From the NCBI GenBank assembly GCA_041397845.1, contig JAWKVW010000012.1, positions 1-64,000 of the forward strand: a stretch of DNA of 64,000 bases, written 5' to 3'. The translations under genes and the position numbers were made by a program. Shown here one piece after another: positions 42,148-51,487 of this stretch (position 1 is its first letter; each line of letters starts with the position of its first letter). The notes under the pieces were generated by a model. The model was not told the origin of the DNA and made no database searches. It worked only from the letters and a program-made list of their open reading frames with translations. This DNA comes from JAKPQE01 sp041397845. Lineage in GTDB: Bacteria > Pseudomonadota > Alphaproteobacteria > Rhizobiales > JAKPQE01.

Positions 42148-43662
42148 TTACTCGGCCGCCGCCACCCGGCCAGACATCCAGGATTCCCAAAGCCTGTGGT
42201 CCTCGGAGCCGACGTATTCGGCGTTATCGACGCCGACGTCGATGTGGTACCACTTCAGCACGTCCGGCACGGTCGGACCGCCGCAATTGCCCTGCAGGAT
42301 CTGGTTCACCGGCAGCCACGACTGGACGTACTTCTCCGGCTCGTGGTCGAAGATGTCCTTGCAGCCGTCCGAGCAGAAGTGATAGCGCGTGTCCTTGTAG
42401 GTGCTTTCGCGGAAGCAGGTCGTCGTCGGGTCGCCCGGCTCGGTGTAGAGCATCGGCAACTGGCAGGTCGAGCAGAGCTGGACGAGGCCGTTGTAGTAGA
42501 AGCGCTTGCCTTCCTTCTCCAGATTGGCCCAGAGCTCGAAGCGCGGCCGATAATACTTGTCGAACGTCGTCGGGTACTTCTCGGACAGCCAGTCCATGTG
42601 CTCGCGATCGGGCATCCAGGCATGGAAGCCGGCGACATGGCAGAGCTGGTAGAACAGGCCCCAGTTCTGGTGCGAGATGTGATCGCAGGCCTCGGTGGCG
42701 ATGTCGGCATATTTCGGCATGCGAATGCCGTAGCGCTCGAGGTCCTGGAACAGCGAGCCGCCGGCCTCGACGAAGTAGATCTCCCAGGCTTCCTTCCAGC
42801 TCATCACCTTCTTGGGAAGCATGTAGTCCATCATCGCGGCGACGAGGCCGAGCAGGCGGAAGCCGCGCCAGAACCACTTGTCGACCCAGCCCTGGATGAT
42901 CGGCAGGTTGTCCGGGTGCTGCTCGAGCAGGAACTTGATGACCTCGATGCCGAGGGTCATGTGGCGGCTCTCGTCGGACTGGGCCGAGAAGCCGAAGGTC
43001 ACGGTCGACATGTCGCCGTTATAGGCGGCGCCGGACATGAACGGCACGAACAGCAGGTTGGTCAGCAGGTACTCGAAGGCAAAGCCGACGGCGATCATGT
43101 ATTCGAACGGGCCGGCGGTGCGGGCATCATCGAAGAACGACTTCGGCACGGACAGATAGAACACCCGGTCGTGCATCGTCCGGAATTCCGACATGCCGTT
43201 GAAGTACTTGTTGTAGTGGCTGATGGTGTGGATCTGGGTCTGGACGTGGCGCAGCTCGTCGAGGGACTGCATCTGGGCGGCAACGCGCGGGCCGACGCCG
43301 CGCAGATGGCGACCGGCAAAGGCAAAGCCGCGATGGGCCTGGTATTCCTCGGGCGAGATGCCGGTCAGGAACAGCTTGACGACGTTGATGTAGCGACCGT
43401 CGGACAGGCCGGTCTGGCCGTTGTTCTGGGCGAAGGCGTCAAGCACCGCATAGAGCTTGCGTTCCTTCTCGGCCTGGAATTTCCAGTAGGCGTCCATGGT
43501 CAGGCGGAAGGGATCTTCCCAGGCCGACCAGTCCTTGATCTTGATGCCCTCGAACTGGTCGTAGGGAAAGACCTTGTCCATCGGCTGATAGGTGGTCTCC
43601 CAGTCGAGACCGCGGGTCATGTGCGCATAGCGCTGCTTCAGACCGAGTTTCTTCGGTGCCAT
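42148..43662 (-). CDS. dmpN: Phenol hydroxylase oxygenase large subunit (P3)
   Basis: A 504-residue catalytic subunit of the bacterial multicomponent monooxygenase that converts phenol to catechol. The di-iron ligands are in the two E-x-x-H motifs DELRHVQTQ (about 135-139) and DESRHMTLG. A C-terminal region with Cys pairs (CSTCQLPMLY, HFCSDGCKDIFDHEPEKYVQ) is typical of phenol hydroxylases and binds zinc. It is the best-preserved gene of the cluster. Confidence 0.95.
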   Translation of the reverse strand: MAPKKLGLKQRYAHMTRGLDWETTYQPMDKVFPYDQFEGIKIKDWSAWEDPFRLTMDAYWKFQAEKERKLYAVLDAFAQNNGQTGLSDGRYINVVKLFLTGISPEEYQAHRGFAFAGRHLRGVGPRVAAQMQSLDELRHVQTQIHTISHYNKYFNGMSEFRTMHDRVFYLSVPKSFFDDARTAGPFEYMIAVGFAFEYLLTNLLFVPFMSGAAYNGDMSTVTFGFSAQSDESRHMTLGIEVIKFLLEQHPDNLPIIQGWVDKWFWRGFRLLGLVAAMMDYMLPKKVMSWKEAWEIYFVEAGGSLFQDLERYGIRMPKYADIATEACDHISHQNWGLFYQLCHVAGFHAWMPDREHMDWLSEKYPTTFDKYYRPRFELWANLEKEGKRFYYNGLVQLCSTCQLPMLYTEPGDPTTTCFRESTYKDTRYHFCSDGCKDIFDHEPEKYVQSWLPVNQILQGNCGGPTVPDVLKWYHIDVGVDNAEYVGSEDHRLWESWMSGRVAAAE

Positions 43663-43686
43663 TTTCGTATTCCTCCCGTTCCCCGG

Positions 43687-43957
43687 TCAGTGTTTCCAGC
43701 TCAGGGTGAAGTGGTCATCGTCCTCGTCGAGGTTGCCGGCCATCGAGACGAGCACGAGCTGAATCTCCTGCGGCTCCACGAGCGGCCGAGCCGCTCCTCG
43801 ACCGAACGCGGTTGACCGTGATGGTCTCGTCGCGGTCGAGCTTGACGGCGCCCGGCATGTTGAGAACCCGGGTGCCCGGATTGTCGGCAAGGATTGCCTC
43901 GATGATCGGGCGGGCCTCGTCGTTGTGCAAAAGGGTGATGGAAGCGATCTGGACCAT
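43687..43957 (-). pseudogene. dmpM: Phenol hydroxylase activator component P2, frameshifted
   Basis: A regulatory protein of about 90 residues without cofactor that promotes turnover of P3. The frame from ATG 43957 reads MVQIASITLLHNDEARPIIE and is intact to DETITVNR; the end QEIQLVLVSMAGNLDEDDDH and FTLSWKH is in another frame. The span (271 bases) leaves one base over, so at least one net indel exists near 43780-43805. Confidence 0.85.
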
Positions 43958-43971
43958 GGCTTTTTGCTCCT

Positions 43972-44964
43972 TCAGACGGCAAGGCCAAGGGCGCGGGCAC
44001 GGCCGCGGGCGGCCTCTCCGGCGTCTGCGGCAGCCTTGCCGCCGTCGCCAAGCAGCGCGTCTGACAGCGGCTTGCCGGCCTCGACCGCGCGGCCGATGAA
44101 TTCGGCGGCCCAGCCGGAGACGAGCTTGCGGTTGGCGTCGCTCTCGGCGGCGACGGTCTTGACGACATGGTCGGACCAGCGGCCCTCCTCGGCGCGCCAG
44201 TCGGCCATGAACTCGGTCAGCATGGCGACCGTGACGCCGGTTGCTTCCCAGGCCGGCTCGGCGTGCTTGTAGACGAGGTCGAGAAGGACGCCGTTGATGC
44301 CGACGGTCTGGGCGACGAACAGCTTGAACCAGTCGCGCTCGATGAAGGTGTCCTCGATGAGGCGGCGGACGCCCTGCCAGGCTGGATCGTTCATCCAGGC
44401 GTCCTTGGCGGCATCGAGCGCCGTGGCGGTCTGACCGTCGATGACGAGACCGATGCGCGAGACGATCTGGGCCATGCCGAGATGATCGCCGGCCGAGAAG
44501 ATGCACGGCGCCGTAACGGCGGTGCCATAGCCGCGCTGGCAGATCTCCGACATGTTCATGTTGGAGCCCCAGTGCAGATGGCGGATCGGCAGCAGGAGGC
44601 GGATGAGCCGGTCGCGCACCGTGTCGCCGGCCTTGCCGAGCAGGTCGCGCTCCTCGACGAAAGCAAAATTGCGCTCGACCGCCTGATTCATGTTGGCGCG
44701 GGCGATATTGTAGGTCGCGTAATAGAACTGGCGCGGGTCGAGGGGCTTGTACCAGTCCGCCATGACGACGGCGGTCTTGCGCGTATCGTAGTGCCAGAAT
44801 TCCGGCTCCCAGAGCGGCTTGTAGTGGAAGTTCTCGGTGGCCTGGAGGTCCAGGGTTCCTTCCTGGTAGCGGGTGGCGGGCTTGTCGCCGCCGAGCCGGC
44901 GGGCGACATGACCAAAGGTCTGGCGCTTTGGCTCGAGGTCGATTGTCTTGATCTGAACGCTCAC
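43972..44964 (-). CDS. dmpL: Phenol hydroxylase oxygenase small subunit (P1)
   Basis: A 330-residue structural subunit that, with P3, forms the oxygenase dimer. WHYDTRKTAVVMADWYKPLD and SNMNMSEICQRGYGTAVTAP are conserved blocks of the phenol/toluene monooxygenase beta subunits. The length is normal. It is placed between components P0 and P2. Confidence 0.92.
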   Translation of the reverse strand: MSVQIKTIDLEPKRQTFGHVARRLGGDKPATRYQEGTLDLQATENFHYKPLWEPEFWHYDTRKTAVVMADWYKPLDPRQFYYATYNIARANMNQAVERNFAFVEERDLLGKAGDTVRDRLIRLLLPIRHLHWGSNMNMSEICQRGYGTAVTAPCIFSAGDHLGMAQIVSRIGLVIDGQTATALDAAKDAWMNDPAWQGVRRLIEDTFIERDWFKLFVAQTVGINGVLLDLVYKHAEPAWEATGVTVAMLTEFMADWRAEEGRWSDHVVKTVAAESDANRKLVSGWAAEFIGRAVEAGKPLSDALLGDGGKAAADAGEAARGRARALGLAV

Positions 44965-45013
44965 TGTTTCCTCCTCAGGGCGTTTTGGTCGTGCTGCCTT
45001 GTCGGTATTCAGG

Positions 45014-45274
45014 TCAGGCGCCGGACACGGTGCGTTTCAGCAGGCCGGGATGGCCGGCGCGCCAGGCGAGCTGGTCAATGGTCTCGGCGGTGGCGGGGGC
45101 GAGCGGCAGGACGGTCACGTCGCGCTCGCGGCAGAATTCCTCGAATGCCCTCGCGGGCAGGATCAGCTCGACCGAAAGATCGCCGTCGCCGAGGCCATAT
45201 TCGAATTCGATGAACCGGCCGAGGCGGGTGCCCAATATTCTGACAAATGCCGAGAATTCATTCTCTCGCGACAT
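45014..45274 (-). CDS. dmpK: Phenol hydroxylase assembly component P0
   Basis: An 86-residue protein from ATG 45274 (MSRENEFSAFVRILGTRLGR). FIEFEYGLGDGDLSVELILP matches the DmpK family, which helps assemble the oxygenase. It is the first gene of the hydroxylase operon K-L-M-N-O-P, as in pseudomonads. Confidence 0.85.
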   Translation of the reverse strand: MSRENEFSAFVRILGTRLGRFIEFEYGLGDGDLSVELILPARAFEEFCRERDVTVLPLAPATAETIDQLAWRAGHPGLLKRTVSGA

Positions 45275-45617
45275 GGCCAATCCGCTCCGATCAACAACTT
45301 CCCTTCCGCCGGACATGTGTTGTTCAGGCGGTTCGTATATGTGTCTGCGAATATGGACTGGTTGTTCTAGCCTGCGGAGATTGTTTGCCGCATGACGTTT
45401 CCTCACCCAATTCGTTTTTTCATTACAACCAGAATGAATGGGGTGTTCATGCCTGAAAAATACTATTTTCGTACCGACGCCATACCGCTTCGATATCGAA
45501 AGTCTAATACCCATTCGGCCTGGCGGCGGGTCGTTGGCAAGGTGGCGCGGCGATTGGTGCCGGTGCCGGGGGTTGCCGGCGGCGGCGGGAGCCTTTTATT
45601 CGTTGTCAGGCTTCGGA
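45275..45617. promoter_or_regulatory. Divergent region upstream of dmpK with a LysR-type operator pair
   Basis: This 343-base gap holds two imperfect LysR boxes 22 bases apart: ATAC-TATTTTC-GTAC (45460-45474) and ATAC-CGCTTCG-ATAT (45482-45496). They are about 190-220 bases before the dmpK start. No -24/-12 (sigma-54) promoter was found. The other side of the gap leads into the DUF454 gene on the plus strand. Confidence 0.6.
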
Positions 45618-46052
45618 GTGGTTGAATTGGCGGCACAGGCCATCAAGCGCGGGTTTTTCATCGGTCTCGGCAGCGTGTTCTTCGCCGCCGGGGTGGCGGG
45701 CATGTTCCTGCCGGTGGTGCCGACAGTTCCGTTCATGCTGCTTGCGCTTTGGGCGTTCTCGCGCGGCTCGGAGCGGCTGCATCAATGGGTGCTGCATCAT
45801 CCGCGTTTCGGCCGGGCGGCGCGGGAATGGCACCAGCACCGGGCAATCCCGATGCGGGCAAAGCTCACGGCCGTCACGGTGATGGCGGCAAGCGCCGTCT
45901 ATCTCGTCGGTTTTTCGTCGGCGCCGCTCCTTGCAATCGTTGCGGCACTCGCGCTCATGGCCTATGGCGCCTGGTATATCCTGACGCGGCCGACGCTCGA
46001 TCCGGCAATGATCAGGCAGGACGGCGACGCCGCCAACCCGTCGGACGGGTGA
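45618..46052 (+). CDS. DUF454 (YbaN) family membrane protein
   Basis: About 144 residues with three membrane helices (IGLGSVFFAAGVAGMFLPVV, LTAVTVMAASAVYLVGF, LAIVAALALMAYGAWYIL). The block PVVPTVPFMLLALWAFSRGS and LHQWVLHHPRFGRAAREW is the DUF454 signature. There is no ATG at the right place: GTG 45618 or TTG 45627 must serve; the TTG has GGAG 8 bases upstream. The function is unknown. Confidence 0.8.
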   Translation: MVELAAQAIKRGFFIGLGSVFFAAGVAGMFLPVVPTVPFMLLALWAFSRGSERLHQWVLHHPRFGRAAREWHQHRAIPMRAKLTAVTVMAASAVYLVGFSSAPLLAIVAALALMAYGAWYILTRPTLDPAMIRQDGDAANPSDG

Positions 46053-46088
46053 GACCCCTCACCTGCCGGAATGTCCGCGACAGGATGT

Positions 46089-46143
46089 CGTTATGTCGGG
46101 AATTTACATATCGCCTGCCGTTATGTAGCGTTTCGACATATCG
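46089..46143. promoter_or_regulatory. Two tandem ModE operators
   Basis: Two copies of CGTTATGT-N9-ACATATCG: 46089-46113 and 46119-46143, spaced 30 bases apart (about three helical turns). This is close to the ModE consensus (CGnTATAT...ATATnnCG). They lie just before modE at 46165, indicating autoregulation, and repression of modABC by molybdate. Confidence 0.75.
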
Positions 46144-46164
46144 CTTACCGGCCGGATCGAACCC

Positions 46165-46995
46165 ATGGCTTCGGACGAGACATCGCGACCAGGCGCGACG
46201 CTGACGCTCACCGACAATGCCGGCGGGCGGGCAAGCGAGGACCGCATCAGGCTGCTTGAGGCAATCGGCGCGACGGGGTCGATTTCCGCCGCCGCCAAGT
46301 CGGTTGGCCTCAGCTACAAGGCCGCCTGGGAATCCGTCAATGTCTTCAACAATCTGTTCCCCAAGCCTCTGGTCGTTGCGAAAGCCGGCGGGCGGACCGG
46401 CGGCGGCGCGGCGCTGACGCCGGAAGGCCGGCAGGTGATCGACGCCTTCCATCTGTTGTCGGGCGAGATGGACCGCTTTCTCGGCCGTCTCGCCGAGCGT
46501 CTGGCGGGTGGAGATGGCGTCGCCGGCGGCGGGCGCGATGGCCTTGCGGCGCTGATGTGGAGCCTGATGATGCGAACGAGCGCGCGCAACACATTCCGTG
46601 GCACGGTGTCGGCGGTGACGCCGGGCGCGGTCAATGCCGAAGTCCGGCTGCGGATTTCCGAGACGCAGGAAATCGTCGCGATCGTCACCAACCGCAGCGT
46701 CGAGTCGCTCGGGCTGGCGGCCGGGCGGCCGGCCTTTGCCCTCATCAAGGCGAGCTTCATCATTCTCGCGCCGGAGACCGAGGCGCTGCGCACCTCGGCC
46801 CGGAACCGGCTGTGCGGCAGGATCATCGAGCGCACCGAAGGCGCGGTGAATGACGAGGTCGTCGTCGACCTCGGCGAAGGGCGCACGCTGGCGGCGATCG
46901 TCACGAGCGAAAGCGCACAGATGCTCGAGCTTTCGGTCGGCAAACGGGTCTGCGCGCTGATCAAGGCATCGCATGTCATTCTCGCTGTCGACTGA
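46165..46995 (+). CDS. modE: Molybdate-responsive regulator ModE
   Basis: A 276-residue protein: an N-terminal winged helix (RIRLLEAIGATGSISAAAKS, VGLSYKAAWESVNVFNNLF) of the ModE/LysR type and two C-terminal Mop/TOBE domains that bind molybdate (RNTFRGTVSAVTPGAVNAEV; RNRLCGRIIERTEGAVNDEV). It is followed by modABC and preceded by two matching operators. Confidence 0.95.
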   Translation: MASDETSRPGATLTLTDNAGGRASEDRIRLLEAIGATGSISAAAKSVGLSYKAAWESVNVFNNLFPKPLVVAKAGGRTGGGAALTPEGRQVIDAFHLLSGEMDRFLGRLAERLAGGDGVAGGGRDGLAALMWSLMMRTSARNTFRGTVSAVTPGAVNAEVRLRISETQEIVAIVTNRSVESLGLAAGRPAFALIKASFIILAPETEALRTSARNRLCGRIIERTEGAVNDEVVVDLGEGRTLAAIVTSESAQMLELSVGKRVCALIKASHVILAVD

Positions 46996-47007
46996 GGGGG
47001 TCGGATC

Positions 47008-47774
47008 GTGGGTCGTTGGTTTGCCGGAATTGCCCTGAGGATCGTCTGCGTGGCGCTCTGCCTTGCCGGCAGCGTGGCCGGGAACGCATCGGCGGCCGAG
47101 TTCAATGTCGCGGTTGCTTCGAACTTCACTGCCGCAGCAAAGGAGATTGCCGCGGCATTCGAGGCCGAAAGCGGGCACCGCGTGCTTCTTTCCTTCGGCT
47201 CGACCGGCAAGCTCTACGCCCAGATCGCCAATGGCGCGCCGTTCCAGGTTTTCCTCTCGGCCGATGCAGCGACGCCGCAGCGGATGGAGGCGAAAGGAAC
47301 CGGCGTCGCCGGGACGCGGTTCACCTACGCCAGACCGCGTCAAGTTCTCTTCAGTCTCGATCCGGCGCTTGTCGACGACGACGGCAAGGTGCTCGCGAGC
47401 GGCGGCTTCGCAAGCTGGCGATTGGCAACCCGGCGTCCGTGCCTTATGGCGCGGCGGCGCTTGCGGCAATCAAGGCGCTCGGCGTCGGAACGGCACTTGC
47501 CGACCGGCTGGTGCTTGGCGACAACATTGCCCAGACGTTTCAGTTCGTTGCGACCGGCAATGCGGAACTCGGTTTCGTCGCCCTGTCGCAGGTCATCGAC
47601 GACAAGAGCGGCTCGCGCTGGGTGGTGCCGACGGATCTCTACTCGGCGATCCGGCAGGATGCGATCCCCGACGGTTGCGGGGCGGAAAGCGCGCCGGCGA
47701 AGGCGTTTCTCGCCTTCCCGCAGAGTGTGGCGGCACGCGCGATCATTGCCTGCTACGGCTATGGCGTCGAATAG
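47008..47774 (+). pseudogene. modA: Molybdate-binding periplasmic protein ModA, one frameshift
   Basis: Starts at GTG 47008 behind GAGGGGG. A signal peptide (ending GNASAAE) is followed by FNVAVASNFTAAAKEIAAAF and VLLSFGSTGKLYAQIANGAP, classic for ModA. Near 47405-47420 the frame shifts by one base; the rest (IGNPASVPYGAAALAAIKAL, ending IIACYGYGVE) is normal. The span lacks one base of a multiple of three. Confidence 0.88.
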
Positions 47775-48459
47775 GGCGATCGTGCATGTGTGGGAGCCGG
47801 TTTTCCTGACGCTGAAGCTTGCGACGACGACCACGCTGGTGCTCCTTCTCGTCGGCATTCCGATCGCCTGGTGGCTGGCGCGGTCGGCGGCAAGCTGGAA
47901 AGAGGCGGTCGGGGCAGTTGTTGCGTTACTGCTCGTGCCGCCGCCGACAGTGCTCGGCTTCACTCTCTTGCTGGCGTTTTCGCCGCAAAGTCCGCTCGGC
48001 GCAGCGGCGGCCTCGATCTTCGGGCGGCTCCCTGCCCTTCACCTTTGCCGGTCTGGTCGTAGGCTCGGTCCTCTATTCCCTGCCGTTCGTCGTCCAGCCG
48101 ATCCGCAATGCGTTCGAGGCAATCGGCGAAGCGGCCGCTGGAAGTCGCGGCAACGCTCAGAGCCTCGCCGATCGATGCCTTCTTTGCCGCTGGCACTGCC
48201 GCTGGCCCGGCCCGGCATCCTGACCGAGCGGTGCTTCGGCTTTGCCCATACGGTTGGCGAATTCGGCGTCGTGCTGGAGGATCGGCGGCAATATCCCCGG
48301 CGAAACGAAGGTCCTCTCGATCGCCATCGGCGACTATGTCGAGATGCTGCAGTGGCGCGAGGCGCATAATCCTGCCGCCGGCATGCTGGTGTTCTCTCGT
48401 TCCTCGTCATCCTCGTCATGACGCTGACAGAGAAGCGGCTGCGGAGGCGGTTGCGATGA
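47761..48459 (+). pseudogene. modB: Molybdate ABC permease ModB, several frameshifts
   Basis: The ATG at 47761 overlaps the end of modA. WEPVFLTLKLATTTTLVLLL and LLVPPPTVLGFTLLLAFSPQ match ModB. Then the frame changes at about 48020, 48130, 48230 and 48290. Readable pieces include PFTFAGLVVGSVLYSLPFVV, QPIRNAFEAIGEAA, FAHTVGEFGVVL and a final LVILVMTLTEKRLRRRLR that ends at a TGA overlapping the modC ATG. The order and size are normal; errors in the sequence are likely. Confidence 0.8.
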
Positions 48460-49540
48460 GCGACTCGAAGCGCGGTTCCGCGGCCGGATCGGGGCGTTCG
48501 ATCTCGATGTCGACTTTCTGGCGCCGGAGCGGGGCGACGGCACTGTTCGGCCTGTCCGGCTGCGGCAAGGACTCACGGTGCTGCGCTGCATCGCCGGCCT
48601 CAACCGATCGCGGACGGCGCCTTCGGCTGGCGGCCGGGTGTGGCAGGACGGGCCGGACGTTCATGCCAACCCACAGCGGGCGATCGGCTATGTCTTTCAG
48701 GAGGCAGCGCGCCTTTTCCGCATCTCCCGGTCCGGGCCAATCTCGAATTCGGGGCGCGGCGCAACTGCAATACCGCGCGCGGCCTTTCCCTAGACGACGT
48801 CGCCGGCCTTCTCGGGCTGGCGCTGCTCGATCGGCGCCGGGCGGGCTTTCCGGCGGCGAACGGCAGCGGGTCGCGATCGGCCGGGCGCTGCTTTCTGACC
48901 GGAAATCCTCCTGATGGACGAGCTCGGCGGCACTCGACCAGGCGGTACAAGAACGAGATCCTGCCGTATCTCGAGCGGATGCACGACCGTCTTGCTCTGC
49001 CGGTCGTCTATGTCAGCCATGACATGGCCGAGGTCGAGCGGCTCGCTGATCAGCGCCGGTGCTGATGGAGGCCGGACGGGTGCGGGTACGGGCCGGTCGC
49101 CGACCTCGTCACCGACCCCGAGCTGCCTTTTGCCCGGACGCCGAATGCCGCGGTCGCCATCGCCGGTACGGTGACGGCATTTGATGACAAATACCTGCTG
49201 ACCACGGTCATGGGCGCGCGGCGGCGAGATCATCGTGCCCGGACGCAGTCGGCGAGATCGGCAGCCGGCGACGGCTCAGGATCGCCGCGTCGGACGTGGC
49301 GCTTTGCCGACCACCAGCCCTGACCGGGACAAGCATGCTGAACGTCTCCCGTCCGCATCGTCCTCGGCGGTGGCGCTCGGCGACGTTCGCGTCAATGTGC
49401 TGATGCGGCTCGGCGGCGAGGCGGAGGGCGCGCACCTGATTGCCCGGATCACGCGCAAATCCTGGGATACGCTCGGCTTTCTTGCCGGAGACGAGGCCGT
49501 TGCACTGGTCAAGAGCGTTGCTCTTGCCGAGGGCGGCTAA
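48456..49540 (+). pseudogene. modC: Molybdate ABC ATPase ModC, many frameshifts
   Basis: Starts at ATG 48456. Pieces in shifting frames include LFGLSGCGK (Walker A region), QRAIGYVFQEA, the signature-like RRAGFPAANGSGSRSAGR region (garbled from LSGGERQRVAIGRAL), EILPYLERMHDRLALPVVYV and SHDMAEVERLADQ. The C-terminal Mop domain is intact (VALGDVRVNVLMRLGGEAEG, HLIARITRKSWDTLGFLAGD, ending at 49540). At least six indels are needed. It is a convincing ModC by order and content. Confidence 0.82.
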
Positions 49541-49731
49541 GGCACTGCCATGAGATGCGCCGGGTCGAGGCGGGCGCCGGCGGGTGCGACGTAAAAACCC
49601 AGCCGCAATTATGACATTATGGGGTTGCAACATAGGTGCAACACACTCTCAAATTGGCCGTGATTGCGTCGTTGCAAGGCGCCGCGATCAGACGCCGAGG
49701 GCGGGCGGCCGTCATGAAAGGGAGCGATGCC

Positions 49732-50097
49732 ATGGCCAAACATGCCGACTATAGCTGCAATGCCGGGTGTGACGTGGAACTCACGCTGCAGATCATTGGT
49801 GGCAAATGGAAAGGCGTGATCATCACGCTGCTGCTGGTTCGGCCATACCGGTTCAACGAGCTGCAAAAGGTCATGCCGGGGGTCACGCAACGCATCCTCA
49901 GCAAGCAGCTTCGCGATCTCGAGGAAGCAGGGATCATCGAGCGGGTCGTGGTCTCGGAGAAGCCGATCGCGGTGCAGTACAGTCTGACCGAGCTTGGCCG
50001 CACGCTCTCGCCGATCATTCGCGAGCTGAAGGCCTGGGGCCTGACCTATCGGGCCCACGCGCCGCTGTCGCTGCTCGAGATCGAGTCCGCCGCCTGA
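49732..50097 (+). CDS. HxlR-family transcriptional regulator
   Basis: A 121-residue winged-helix regulator. The start at ATG 49732 (MAKHADYSCNAGCDVELTLQ) follows AGGGAG at 7 bases; a longer version from 49714 or 49636 is less likely. The N-terminal Cys (YSCNAGCDVE) is the redox-sensing Cys of the HypR/QorR/YodB group, and GGKWKGVIITLLLVRPYRFN is the family signature. It lies upstream of a quinone-reductase-like gene, as qorR does in other bacteria. Tandem TTACA dyads between the two are likely its operators. Confidence 0.88.
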   Translation: MAKHADYSCNAGCDVELTLQIIGGKWKGVIITLLLVRPYRFNELQKVMPGVTQRILSKQLRDLEEAGIIERVVVSEKPIAVQYSLTELGRTLSPIIRELKAWGLTYRAHAPLSLLEIESAA

Positions 50098-50168
50098 ACC
50101 GGCGCGGCACCTTCGCACTTGGCGGAGCGCCGCGGCAGACTTTGAAAAGAAAATTGGACGCACTGCCG

Positions 50169-50195
50169 AGCCCGCCGCCCGTGCGGGCTTTTTCT
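50169..50195 (+). terminator. Terminator after the HxlR gene
   Basis: AGCCCGC-CGCCCGT-GCGGGCT followed by a T-rich run (TTTTTCTTT), about 70 bases past the stop. It isolates the regulator from the operon downstream. Confidence 0.75.
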
Positions 50196-50242
50196 TTGGC
50201 GAAACCTCGTTGTATTTATTGATATTCTCAAATTGTTTTCAG

Positions 50243-50274
50243 TTACAAAAATGTAATCGCCTTACAAAATTGTA
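50243..50274. promoter_or_regulatory. Tandem TTACA dyads, probable HxlR operators
   Basis: TTACAAAAATGTAA (50243-50256) and TTACAAAATTGTA (50262-50274), 19 bases apart within an AT-rich stretch that contrasts with the GC-rich surroundings. They lie upstream of the dehydrogenase gene at 50412. Confidence 0.55.
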
Positions 50275-50411
50275 CCTGATTTACGCGTTCGCTGCACCGC
50301 GGTATAGAACATCAACGTTGATTCACGGCTTGTTGTTTCGTTGGCGAACAGTTGTATTCGTCATAATCAAACCAATCAACGAAAATATATCGCTCATGTG
50401 GAGGCGCTTTC

Positions 50412-51487
50412 GTGAACGTCGTCGATGTAAAGCACAAAATGCGGGCTGTTGGTCTTTACGACTATCGGAAGGTTTCGGACCCCTCGTGTTTCCATGATGT
50501 CGAAATCGACCGGCCGAAGGCTGCAGGCCGCGACCTGCTCGTCCGTGTCGAGGCGGTGTGTCGGTCAACCCGGTCGACACCAAGGTGCGGCGGCCGAAGG
50601 ACAAGACCGAAAGCCCGGCCCGGGTGCTCGGCTGGGACGCGGCCGGCGTCGTCGTTGCCTGCGGGTTTGACTGCCGGCTCTTCCGGCCCGGCGACGAGGT
50701 CTACGGCGCCGGCGACATCACCCGTGCCGGCTCGAACGCGGAATTCCAGCTCGTTGACGAGCGGATTGTCGGGCGCAAGCCGGGGAACCTCAATTTCATC
50801 GAGGCGGCGGCCCTGCCGCTGACGACGATCACCGCCTGGGAAGCGCTGTTCGACCGGATGGGCTTCAGCGAGGAGCCGAGCGAGCGCAACCGGTCGGCCA
50901 GCCTGCTCATCATCGGCGGCGCCGGCGGCGTCGGGTCGATCGCGACGCAGATCGGCAAGCGGCTCGCCGGCGTCGGCAAGGTGATCACGACGGCGTCGCG
51001 GCGCGAGAGCGTTGCCTGGTGCGAGCGGATGGGCGCCGACCTGTCGATCGATCACAGCAAGCCGCTGAAGGCGCAGCTTCTGGCGCTCGGCATCGAATTC
51101 GTCGACGCCATTCTGTGCTGCGCGCCGACCGACCAGTATTTCGACCAGATGGCCGACATCGTCCGGCCGCAGGGGGTGATCTGCTCGATCGTCGAGGCGA
51201 CGGCCGGCGCACCGCTGCCGATGAACAAACTGCAGTCGAAGAGCGTCAGTTTCGCCTGGGAATTCATGTTCACGCGCTCGATGTTCACGACGCCTGACAT
51301 GGAGGAGCAGCACCGGCTCCTCAACCGGGTCGCGGCGGCGATCGAGAGCGGCCGGATCGAGACGACGCTGACGCGGATCGTCGGTCCGCTCACGGCTGAA
51401 AACCTGCGCTTTGCCCATGCCGAGATCGAGACCGGCCGGGCGATCGGCAAGCTCGTCCTCGTCGGCATGGGCGGGGACGGCCGATGA
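50412..51487 (+). pseudogene. Quinone-reductase / zinc-type alcohol dehydrogenase-like protein, one frameshift
   Basis: The GTG at 50412 has a strong GGAGG site 7 bases upstream; MRAVGLYDYRKVSDPSCFHD and GRDLLVRVEAV follow. After VEAV one T is missing near 50560, and the frame resumes with SVNPVDTKVRRPKDKTESPA, then GWDAAGVVVACG, the nucleotide motif LLIIGGAGGVGSIATQIGKR and a normal C-terminus. It belongs to the MDR family of NADPH-dependent quinone or enone reductases without structural zinc. It is followed immediately (overlap of 4 bases) by a glyoxalase-like gene. Confidence 0.8.

Noticed and set aside
45275..45440. A -24/-12 (sigma-54) promoter before dmpK, as in pseudomonads
   Set aside because: No TGGCA-N7-TTGC-like pair is present in the gap; LysR-type sites are.
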